A stretch of 64,000 nucleotides of DNA from the NCBI GenBank assembly GCA_964493785.1, contig CAZBPM010000003.1, forward strand, positions 62,001 through 126,000, given 5' to 3'. A program made the translations under genes and the position numbers. Within the stretch, counting starts at the first letter, position 1, and each line of letters opens with the position of its first letter. Below, piece after piece: positions 26,200-33,756 of the stretch. The DNA comes from Hyphomicrobium_A sp964493785. GTDB taxonomy: Bacteria > Pseudomonadota > Alphaproteobacteria > Rhizobiales > Hyphomicrobiaceae. A model generated the notes under the pieces. That model searched no databases, had not been told where the DNA came from, and saw only the letters and a list, made by a program, of their open reading frames with translations.

Positions 26200-26501
26200 C
26201 CCGAGGCAATCACCAGATCGCGAAGCGAGCCGAGGACGACGCTCTGCACGAAGAAGCAGGCGAGCAGCAGCACGATGGGCGAGATGTCGATGGCGCCCAG
26301 ATTGGGCATCATATTGCGAATGGGGCGCAGGAGCGGTTCGGTCACGGCATTGATGCCCTGCCAGATCGCCCGGACCGTCGCGTTGTATGGGTTCACCACG
26401 CCGAACGCCATCAGCCAGCTCAAGATGACGCTGGCGATAATGACGTAGGTGTAGAGCGTTATCAGGTAGCTCAGGAAATCGATCAGGCGTAGCAGGACCA
26501 T
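26196..26501 (-). CDS. yggT: YggT family membrane protein
   Basis: A 101-aa protein with two hydrophobic segments (LIDFLSYLITLYTYVIIASVI and SPIVLLLACFFVQSVVLG) around the conserved loop NPYNATVRAIWQGINAVTEP, followed by LLRPIRNMMP. Members are linked to osmotic stress or septum positioning, but no precise role is known. It is first in a two-gene operon with the DUF167 gene. Its start lies about 140 bp from tRNA-Ala on the other strand. Confidence 0.92.
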   Translation of the reverse strand: MVLLRLIDFLSYLITLYTYVIIASVILSWLMAFGVVNPYNATVRAIWQGINAVTEPLLRPIRNMMPNLGAIDISPIVLLLACFFVQSVVLGSLRDLVIASG

Positions 26502-26639
26502 CGTGTGCCGCTCCAGATATGCTTGGCGCCACGTTTAGCCTCTCACAACAGCGCACGGCAAGCTTGGCGCTCGCCGCCCCATGTCAGGACGCGCTTTCTT
26601 GACAAGATTCAGGGCCGAGCCGTAAATGCGCCGGACCTT

Positions 26640-26715
26640 GGGGCCGTAGCTCAGATGGGAGAGCGCTGCAATCGCACTGCAGAGGTCAGGGGTTCGATTC
26701 CCCTCGGCTCCACCA
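26640..26715 (+). tRNA. tRNA-Ala (CGC anticodon), CCA encoded; integration target
   Basis: Cloverleaf is complete. The acceptor stem GGGGCCG (26640-26646) pairs with CGGCTCC (26705-26711); the D-arm is GCTC/GAGC, the anticodon stem CTGCA/TGCAG with loop ATCGCAC (anticodon CGC) and the T-arm AGGGG-TTCGATT-CCCCT. Discriminator A is at 26712 and CCA is encoded at 26713-26715. The last 15 bases recur at 62355-62369, marking this gene as the attachment site of the island downstream. Confidence 0.95.
26701..26715 (+). repeat. attL core repeat at the tRNA-Ala 3' end
   Basis: CCCTCGGCTCCACCA, the 3' acceptor/CCA end of tRNA-Ala, is repeated exactly at 62355-62369. With one extra C in the tRNA copy, the similarity extends 4 bases further upstream (GATT). 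Tyrosine integrases commonly use tRNA 3' ends as attB. Confidence 0.85.
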
Positions 26716-27329
26716 AATCCATTTCGCGTTTTGTCTTGTATCTACAAAGTGCCATTTTACTGGGATTTTTGGCTGTTTGTCCGCGAATTACCGAGCCGTG
26801 TCGCTGGCGCTCTGGCTAACTTCACTCACAACGGTTAGCCATTCGCATCGTGTGCGAATGCGAAATGCCTGAATGTATTCGTCATTTGGAAGTATCGAGG
26901 TTAGCCGCATGCGAGTCCATTTCGAACTCGCACCCCCTCCACGCAGATGACAACGCATCGCGTACCGGCGGCACGCTTCGGCTCGCGCTTAGTGGCACCT
27001 CAATTGGGGAACGTTCGCCGCGGCGCTCCTACAGTGTGTTCCCGCCAAGTGTTGAGCACGTGCTGCACCGGATGAATTGGCTAACCGGCAGTAGATCGGA
27101 GCGAACTCCAATCTCGCTACCGACCTCTCTCGCATGAGCCGAAGGGCGTGGCACCTTCCCTGAAACGCCCTGGAGCAGATCCGCTCCTATACAATTTTGG
27201 TCATCGGTGGCTCATGGTCGGTAGATGGAAGGCCATCGCCGACCATGTCCACTTACGACGATGCTGTTGTCAGATGGCTGTCCTTCCGCGATATCGCGAG
27301 GCAGCCGAGGACGCCAAAGCCGCCGACGA
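26716..27329. other. Gene-free left end of the island with integrase arm-type repeats
   Basis: No convincing gene in about 610 bp. The stretch holds TGGCTAAC at 26813-26820, GGTTAGCCA at 26833-26841, GGTTAGCC at 26899-26906 and TGGCTAACC at 27078-27086, in both orientations. A 7-bp inverted repeat ATTCGCA-TCGTG-TGCGAAT lies at 26841-26859. The same GGTTAGCCA motif recurs at the right end of the island, which suggests arm-type binding sites for the island integrase. Confidence 0.6.
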
Positions 27330-28805
27330 ATGAAGAAGTCGCGAATAGTGGAGCAACGGGCCTTGGAAGGCGATATCGCGAAAACCCTCTCTGGATATCA
27401 GATCGAACTGTTCCAACATGTCGGCGAATTCTTCGGGCGCGCAACGGGAATGCCGGCTACGGAATTTGCCACGATAGAAGGTTTTGGGGACAGGATTCGA
27501 AGGGACGCCCATATTCTCGCGCATCGCGGCGAGGACGCATTTGGTTGGGCGGACAACGAACTGCGCGCGTTCTATGCGCGCAGAGGCGCCGAAATTTTTG
27601 CTCTCGCCAAGGGCCTGGGCGGCATGAAGCTGGTGCTTGGCGGCAGTTCCCGGTTCCAAGGGAGCCAACTCGCGAGCGTCCGAGGCTCGCTGTTGTACGC
27701 TGATACGATCCTGATTCCCGATCCGGTCTTCCCCTGGCTCGAAGCCGAGCGATCGGAGGAGAAATTTCGGCATGTTCTGATGCTCCAGGCGGCGCATGCG
27801 CTGCTGCATCTGAAGCCGATCGTCGATGCTGATTTGGCTCATAGCCCCGTCCTGGTGTTCCCAAGCTGGGAGAAATCCCTGGAGCAGCGCGACGCAAAGA
27901 CGATCGACGGCACGTTGCAGATGGTGGCAGACGTGTTCGCGAACTTCGTGAGCCCGGACATCCGCACGCCCGATGATGCTGCTCGAATCGCCCGCGATCA
28001 ACCTGAGAAGGTGTTGGAGGCCATCGAGCGGAATAAGCTCTTCGTGGCACCGGAGGGACCGATAGGCGAACCGGTGAACGATGCGCTCACGCGGTACGAG
28101 GCGGACATCCGGACATGGCGGTCGCCGGAATGGATCAAGGACTTCGATAGACTCACACCTGCGGGGAAAGTGATAAACGCGGTGACGGAGCGCCTGCAAC
28201 CGCAGTACCATCTTCTCGAAAATGCCGAAGAACTCCGGGCCCATCCGCTACTATCGATTCAGCAGCAGGCGCACTACTTTGAACTCGTCTCGCGGGTGAA
28301 TAGTGAAAGGCTGGAGCGGATCGGCGTGCTGGATGGTCAAACGAAGACCATGCTGGCCGGATTTGGGTCGAAGCGGCTTGAGTTCTTGTCCAATGTTCCG
28401 ATCGATGCATTGGTAGAGATCCGGAAGAACAATGAAAACGAAGCTTTCCGGAAGCGCATGAAGGGCGTGATCAGCGGACTTCATGAATCCGCCATCGCGG
28501 ATATCGACCGCATTGCTGCCGAGATGGCGCGCGAGATCGACTCAGGCATCGCCGATCACAATCGCGTAGTGCGTGAAATCGACGACAAGTTTCGGTCCAA
28601 GTATGTCCAGACCACAGGAGCAGGGGTCCTGACTGGCATTACGCTTCTTTGGCCCAGTTTGGCGCCATTTCTCGGCCCTGCGTTGCCCTTCGCCGTTGCC
28701 GCGAAGTTCGGGTGGGATGCGTGGGAACAGTATAACGAAAAGCGGAAGGCATCTCGATCGCTTACGGGCGTTCTGGCGGTCGCCAAAGACCCAAGCGAGC
28801 CTTAG
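27330..28805 (+). CDS. Unknown protein with C-terminal hydrophobic segment
   Basis: Not recognised. The 491-aa protein is mostly soluble and helical. Near the C-terminus (about residues 385-430) it has a charged, coiled-coil-like stretch (GLHESAIADIDRIAAEMARE), then a hydrophobic hairpin at about 440-475 (GVLTGITLLWPSLAPFLGP, ALPFAVAAKF) and a short charged tail. The frame is open back to 27225; the ATG at 27330 is chosen because residues before it look non-coding. It stops 5 bp from the convergent HEPN gene and sits first in a run of defence-like genes, so a membrane-acting effector role is possible but unproven. Confidence 0.7.
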   Translation: MKKSRIVEQRALEGDIAKTLSGYQIELFQHVGEFFGRATGMPATEFATIEGFGDRIRRDAHILAHRGEDAFGWADNELRAFYARRGAEIFALAKGLGGMKLVLGGSSRFQGSQLASVRGSLLYADTILIPDPVFPWLEAERSEEKFRHVLMLQAAHALLHLKPIVDADLAHSPVLVFPSWEKSLEQRDAKTIDGTLQMVADVFANFVSPDIRTPDDAARIARDQPEKVLEAIERNKLFVAPEGPIGEPVNDALTRYEADIRTWRSPEWIKDFDRLTPAGKVINAVTERLQPQYHLLENAEELRAHPLLSIQQQAHYFELVSRVNSERLERIGVLDGQTKTMLAGFGSKRLEFLSNVPIDALVEIRKNNENEAFRKRMKGVISGLHESAIADIDRIAAEMAREIDSGIADHNRVVREIDDKFRSKYVQTTGAGVLTGITLLWPSLAPFLGPALPFAVAAKFGWDAWEQYNEKRKASRSLTGVLAVAKDPSEP

Positions 28806-28810
28806 GAGTT

Positions 28811-30181
28811 CTATTTCTGGAAGAGGGCCGGGTCGTCTCGCAACGTGTTTGTCGCTGCCCAATCTATGCAGGCGACAAGAGAGAATCTGGCGAAGTATTC
28901 GGCGAGGCCATTGGTGTCGGACCAATCCCATCCAAGCCTATCATTGGTCCCGTGAACGGTGCGACTGCGCCCGTCGCCGTATATCTTTTTGATGGTTTCA
29001 GTGAGTGACGCGCCATCGACCCGAATTGGATCTTGCGGCGACCGTCCTGCTCGGGCGGCGATCAAACGCGTGATGGCAGGCGCGCCATGGCCGCCAGCCA
29101 ATGCATCCATCGATGCGGTGTACTTGACGATGCTCATGAGCGTCACCGTCTCGCGGCATGCTTCATGGAACCACATCAGCGCCTGTGCGAGCGCATTCAT
29201 GATCTTGGGGCGGGGAACGTTGCCGGTCGGGCTCAGCAGGTAGTCTAATATGTGCGCTGCGACGGCAAAGTGATCGCTCCACTTCTGCAGCAGCTTCTCC
29301 CATTCACCGGGACGCAGCCACGGCCCGTGCGGCATGTGCGAAAGCGATGAGCCGGACAGAACGTGGGTCGGCGGGGCAAAGACTAGGGTCTTGACCCTGC
29401 GGACCGAACGGTCGGCGAGAAGGTTGAAGCCGCTCAACGCGCGAGAGGGCGTCTGCCATAGCAAAGCGATGGCGGCCAGGGCGAGGCGCGCGGCCGTCAA
29501 CGCTTTCGTGCTGGCAGCCTCATCAGCCAATCCTGCGGTCGTAACGCTGCATACGAACGGACAGGAACCGATGGCGGCAAGGATGTCATCCTCACGCAGA
29601 GAGCCATTCGAAACCTTGCGCTTCCCAAGATGCTTCCCTTTCCACGCCTCGCCAATGCGTCGCGCGGTGACCGTCGAGATATAGCCGGCGGCGACCTGGC
29701 GGCTAAGCCAATCGTGGCGTGTTTCGAAGCGAACGGGGCCGATGGCGAACGGATCGAATTTAGCCGTACCAAACAGTGTGCAGCCGAAGGCGTGCTCACG
29801 GGCCTCCTGGCGAGGCTGGTTCTCGCAGAGCGCCGCCCTGACCAGTTGCAGCACTCGCTCGGCATTGTCTTCGGGATTGTCATCTAGGTCGATAGAGGCA
29901 AGGGCCGGCCCGAACGAGCGGCGGACAGCCGCGCGCCATTCCGCTTGCGTATGGCTGGCCTTGCGCGATGGTTCGTTGTCTATCAATCGCCGCGCCACTT
30001 CGGTGATTGCAACGTCGATCTTCTTCGATATGAAAAGACTGCCGCCGTTGCCGGCACCGATCATGCGGGGCAGCGGGAAGTCGTCCCCATCGTTGCGGCG
30101 CACAAAGGGCACTGACTGGAGCCGTGTCAGCTCGACAATTATGTCGGCCACAACGCTGTTGAGCGCTTTCAAGAAAACCAC
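28811..30181 (-). CDS. HEPN-domain protein (ApeA-like RxxxxH), putative defence RNase
   Basis: A 456-aa protein whose C-terminal region contains RSRTVHG (R405 to H410), the RxxxxH signature of HEPN ribonucleases, preceded by helices (about residues 325-400) that include ALMWFHEACRETVTLMSIVKY. The layout resembles the Apea-like HEPN family, in which the motif sits near the end of the protein. The N-terminal 300 residues are not recognised. The start is a GTG at 30181; the frame stays open upstream to about 30265 without an ATG, so the true N-terminus may be longer. It diverges from the AbiV-like gene with about 100 bp between them. Confidence 0.7.
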   Translation of the reverse strand: MVFLKALNSVVADIIVELTRLQSVPFVRRNDGDDFPLPRMIGAGNGGSLFISKKIDVAITEVARRLIDNEPSRKASHTQAEWRAAVRRSFGPALASIDLDDNPEDNAERVLQLVRAALCENQPRQEAREHAFGCTLFGTAKFDPFAIGPVRFETRHDWLSRQVAAGYISTVTARRIGEAWKGKHLGKRKVSNGSLREDDILAAIGSCPFVCSVTTAGLADEAASTKALTAARLALAAIALLWQTPSRALSGFNLLADRSVRRVKTLVFAPPTHVLSGSSLSHMPHGPWLRPGEWEKLLQKWSDHFAVAAHILDYLLSPTGNVPRPKIMNALAQALMWFHEACRETVTLMSIVKYTASMDALAGGHGAPAITRLIAARAGRSPQDPIRVDGASLTETIKKIYGDGRSRTVHGTNDRLGWDWSDTNGLAEYFARFSLVACIDWAATNTLRDDPALFQK

Positions 30182-30285
30182 CGTGTGTCGCTTCTCTTTC
30201 CAATCAGCCGTCAGTACAAAATCAGCGGTGCATGTCCAGAACGCTGCGCTTTGCAGTCCATGTCATCGCCCGGAGCACGCCGTCC

Positions 30286-31014
30286 ATGAATGAAAACAGC
30301 TCTCAAGCCAATACTACTACTCCTATCGATGGCAAAGAGCTCGCGCACCTCATTGCGGCAGCCGAAGCCACTTTCTCAAACGCCGAGGACCTATATGACG
30401 AGGCCCAGGCGCTCGCTAAGTCGGGACATCACGCTCGCGCAGTTTTTCTTCACCAGATCTCGCTTGAGGAGTGCGGAAAGCTCGAGTTGTTGGGAGCCTG
30501 GATCATTGGCCGGTTCGGCGGCTCAAGCCCAGATCCCTCGAAGTTCTACGCATCCCTCACTCACCACAAGGCAAAGAACTCCATCAACGCTTATATGCTC
30601 GAAGTTGAGGGAGATGAACTATCCGCCCAGGAGCAGGGCGACTGGAAGGCCAAGCACGAAGCCTTCATGAGGATGAAGCGCGGCTTCCATGAGAACTCTA
30701 ACCGCGCCAAGAATTCAGCTCTGTATGTCGACATCGGGCAAGACAAACTCGAAACGCCAAAGTCCAACATTTCAAAAGCCATGGCGTCCGAGTTCAAGGA
30801 TCGCAACGAGCGATTCCTGGCCCTCATGTTTCCCAAGCTCAGATTGATTCAAAGCTACGCCAACTGTGCCTCCGAGATGGAGGTAACCGTCAAAGCATAT
30901 ATCAAGGCGATAATGCAGTTGCGTGGAGGCGGAGCTCCGAGCCTCGACCAGATTCTTGAAATTTCCATTGAGGCGATGAGGAAGGGACTCGCTGCATCGA
31001 AAACTGAAGATTGA
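30286..31014 (+). CDS. abiV: AbiV-family abortive infection protein
   Basis: AbiV proteins are HEPN-type helical proteins that block phage growth in lactococci. This 242-aa protein has the family signature around residues 20-65: AEDLYDEAQALAKSGHHARA, then VFLHQISLEECGKLELLGAW, and a later HHKAKNSINAY. A conserved EE/EC-GK segment following a repeat-like helix is diagnostic. The ATG at 30286 has GGAG at 30272-30275; an upstream ATG at 30232 is also in frame. It lies between a HEPN protein and a putative nuclease, which supports a defence role. Confidence 0.75.
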   Translation: MNENSSQANTTTPIDGKELAHLIAAAEATFSNAEDLYDEAQALAKSGHHARAVFLHQISLEECGKLELLGAWIIGRFGGSSPDPSKFYASLTHHKAKNSINAYMLEVEGDELSAQEQGDWKAKHEAFMRMKRGFHENSNRAKNSALYVDIGQDKLETPKSNISKAMASEFKDRNERFLALMFPKLRLIQSYANCASEMEVTVKAYIKAIMQLRGGGAPSLDQILEISIEAMRKGLAASKTED

Positions 31015-31169
31015 GTTCCGCTTGCTTCGGGGGCTTCGACCTAGACCGAAGCAATGCCTGCGACAAAAGAAAGTGTCGTCCACGGGCATGGCGGGACCAA
31101 CCCTAGGCCAACACCATATTCGTCGCGGCTTTGCACGACCGGCCGCGCTGCGGAGTGAATAGACAGCTC

Positions 31170-33356
31170 ATGCCTTCAGATTCATCAGCAACGCCGCCAG
31201 ACTCGGACACGCCTTCGTTACGCACGGAGGCCGAGGTCTTTGCCGACTTGGAGAGCCTTTGCTCATCGCCCGGCTATGCGCACGCGCTCGCCTTGCTCTG
31301 CTACAGGGATACGTACGTCCGCTACAATCGCGAGCTCAAAGCGACAGACATGGATCACATGTTCTCCCGCTCAAGGCTTATCAGGACGGAAATCTCCACG
31401 TTGACCGGCCTGATGATCAAGAGGCCCGTCGACTTTGCCTTTCCTGGCCTAGACACTATTCAGCGGTACGTTGATCGAACCGAGAGCCTTCTCGAAGAAC
31501 TGCATCACACCATGAGTTCGGCCATGTTGCAGGAGCTGTTTGATGAGGATGGCAAGACACTAGCTCTCAAGTCGACCAGATCCGCCGCATCAATTAGAGA
31601 GCCCATTTTCTATGGGGGAGAGTCTGCCTACGGGTTTCAATATCGCGATCTGGCTGTCCGGAAGTATTCCACCGACGATCCATGGCTCTTGCAACACAAG
31701 GGTTTCACGATTGCTCAAGCATCTGCAGTCGTCACAGCAGTGGCAAAGCTTCAAGATTCCAAGGTTCTCAAGGCGCATCGGTCGCTCCTGTCATCTCCTC
31801 CCGAGACCCGGACGATTCTGCCGGGATTTTCCTTCTCGGCGGAAGAACTGGCTGCACAAATGGGCCTCGATGGCGCGAAAGTGAGATCCATCCTTGATGC
31901 CTTCACTGTCCCCGACGGGGCAGCAAACGGCTCGTTCACCGCCCTAAGCGAGTACAACGCGATCAACGGAACGCCTCTTATCCGCAAGGGCTCCGAGTAT
32001 GTCCTGTTCCAGCAGTACAGTCTGTTTGAAGCGCTGTATGAAGGTCCTTTCTACTGGCTTAATACAGATCCTGGATATTCACCTACCGCCCTTGCACACC
32101 GAGGACGCTTCACCGAGGAGTTCGCCTACGACCGACTAGTTCATGTGTTTGGAAAGGACAAGGTCCACATCAATGTGGATGTCTGGAAGAAGAAGGGTGT
32201 CAAACTAGGTGAGATCGATGTTCTCGTGGTCTTCGGCAACAGAGCCATCGTTCTACAAGCCAAGGCAAAGCGGCTGACGCTTGAGGCGCGCAAGGGGAAT
32301 GATCGCCAGATCAAGAGCGACTTTAAGAAGGCCATACAGGAGTCTTACGACCAAGCGTATCTGTGTGCCGCTGCGCTGACTCAGCAAGATATAAACCTGA
32401 CAGATTCTGCCGGCCAGCAGATCCAAGTGAGGCCGCTCGACGTTATCTATCCTGTAAGCATAGTGGCTGACCATTATCCCGCGCTGAGTGTACAGGCGAG
32501 AGAATTCCTTCAGGTGCAAACCGCGCCAAAGATCGTTGCGCCTCTAGTCACAGATGTCTTTGCGCTCGATGCCATGGCGGAAATGCTTGATACGCCGCTG
32601 CATTTTCTGAGCTATCTGGATCTCCGGGCGCGGTTCGGCTCGCAACTCATGACGATGCACGAACACACAGCTCTCTCTTACCATCTGAAGCGCAACCTCT
32701 GGCTCAGCGGCGAGTACGATACGGTCGTACTTGAAGACGATATCGCTGCCGATCTTGATGTCGCTATGGCGGTCAGGAGGGAGGGGCTATCGGGCAAACG
32801 AACGCCGGATGGAATACTGACGCGCCTGCGGAATACTCCCGCGGGGCAAATCCTATCGGAGATTGAAAGATCGCCCGACCCGCGCACGGTCGACCTCGGG
32901 CTCTTACTTCTTCAGATGAGTGAGGGTTCTGCCGACTCTCTGAATGGCGGCATCCGCCAGATCCGTGCCGCAACCTGGCGCGACGGAAAGAACCACGACA
33001 TCACATTGGGGTTCAGTGGAGCCTCGGCCGGAGTCACGGTCCACTGCAATGGCGCCCCTGAGATGGTTGCCGCGTCCACCCTTCGTTTGCATTGTGAGGC
33101 GCGCAAATACACTCAGAAGGCCGGGACCTGGTTCGGATTGGTGATCAGTCCAGCGGACGCCTCAATCAGGCTTGGTCTCAAGCTGGACTATCCATGGGTG
33201 GCGGACCCCCAGATGGATGCTCGGGTGAATTCGCTTGATGCAGGCAGTGTCCAGGCACGGAGTGGGGGCAGTGACGCCCGGCAAAAAGTCGGGCGTAACG
33301 ATCCTTGTCCGTGCGGCAGCGGAAAAAAGCACAAGAAGTGTTGCTTGCCAAAGTAG
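31170..33356 (+). CDS. PD-(D/E)XK-like (NERD-type) nuclease with C-terminal SEC-C motif
   Basis: A 728-aa protein. The nuclease-like core, about residues 310-370, reads GRFTEEFAYDRLVHVFG, then KLGEIDVLVVFGNRAIVLQAK (given here in parts: KLGEIDVLVVFG and RAIVLQAK). This matches E...D...QxK of Mrr/NERD restriction-type folds, with Gln replacing the usual Glu. The C-terminus is a SEC-C zinc motif, VGRNDPCPCGSGKKHKKCC, which often targets proteins to nucleic acid or ribosome. The long N-terminal helical region is unrecognised. The frame opens at a TTG (31131) and GTG (31155), but MPSDSSATPP from the ATG at 31170 is the likely start. Base composition is less GC-rich than the core genes. Confidence 0.75.
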   Translation: MPSDSSATPPDSDTPSLRTEAEVFADLESLCSSPGYAHALALLCYRDTYVRYNRELKATDMDHMFSRSRLIRTEISTLTGLMIKRPVDFAFPGLDTIQRYVDRTESLLEELHHTMSSAMLQELFDEDGKTLALKSTRSAASIREPIFYGGESAYGFQYRDLAVRKYSTDDPWLLQHKGFTIAQASAVVTAVAKLQDSKVLKAHRSLLSSPPETRTILPGFSFSAEELAAQMGLDGAKVRSILDAFTVPDGAANGSFTALSEYNAINGTPLIRKGSEYVLFQQYSLFEALYEGPFYWLNTDPGYSPTALAHRGRFTEEFAYDRLVHVFGKDKVHINVDVWKKKGVKLGEIDVLVVFGNRAIVLQAKAKRLTLEARKGNDRQIKSDFKKAIQESYDQAYLCAAALTQQDINLTDSAGQQIQVRPLDVIYPVSIVADHYPALSVQAREFLQVQTAPKIVAPLVTDVFALDAMAEMLDTPLHFLSYLDLRARFGSQLMTMHEHTALSYHLKRNLWLSGEYDTVVLEDDIAADLDVAMAVRREGLSGKRTPDGILTRLRNTPAGQILSEIERSPDPRTVDLGLLLLQMSEGSADSLNGGIRQIRAATWRDGKNHDITLGFSGASAGVTVHCNGAPEMVAASTLRLHCEARKYTQKAGTWFGLVISPADASIRLGLKLDYPWVADPQMDARVNSLDAGSVQARSGGSDARQKVGRNDPCPCGSGKKHKKCCLPK

Positions 33357-33522
33357 TATCCCGTTGGCCGCTGCTGAACTCGGACGACTGCAGCAGCTTT
33401 GCAAGGCGATACTGATTAGCTCACCTCCTGTTCTTGACGCGTTCTAACGAATCATTTCAGCGTTAGAGGTGTCAAGAGAGTCACGGCGACACAGCACCGA
33501 CGGCCGGTGCGAAGGATGGGAA

Positions 33523-33744
33523 ATGAGCTTCGAACCGGGCGACATGGTGAGGCTGAAATCTGGTGGCCCGACCATGACTGTCGAGCAAGTCGGGAAGAAA
33601 TCGATGACTGGCGAGGACGCCATTTGGTGCGTCTGGTTTGAGAAGGTGGGCAACAAGCAGGTTGTCCAGAGGGACACGTTCCCCCCGGTCGTGCTCAAGA
33701 CGGCGAACCCCGACGGCATCCGTACAGCCGCGATCGTCGTGTGA
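33523..33744 (+). CDS. DUF2158 (YodC-like) small protein
   Basis: A 73-aa SH3-like beta-barrel protein of unknown function: MSFEPGDMVRLKSGGPTMTV, then WCVWFEKVGNKQVVQRDTFP. The ATG at 33523 has AAGGA at 33512-33516; the upstream extension to 33469 lacks family features. It lies only 12 bp ahead of the caspase-helicase gene in the same direction, so the two are probably one operon. It could be a small partner or regulator of that protein (inference). Confidence 0.85.
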   Translation: MSFEPGDMVRLKSGGPTMTVEQVGKKSMTGEDAIWCVWFEKVGNKQVVQRDTFPPVVLKTANPDGIRTAAIVV

Positions 33745-33756
33745 AAGCTACCAAAA

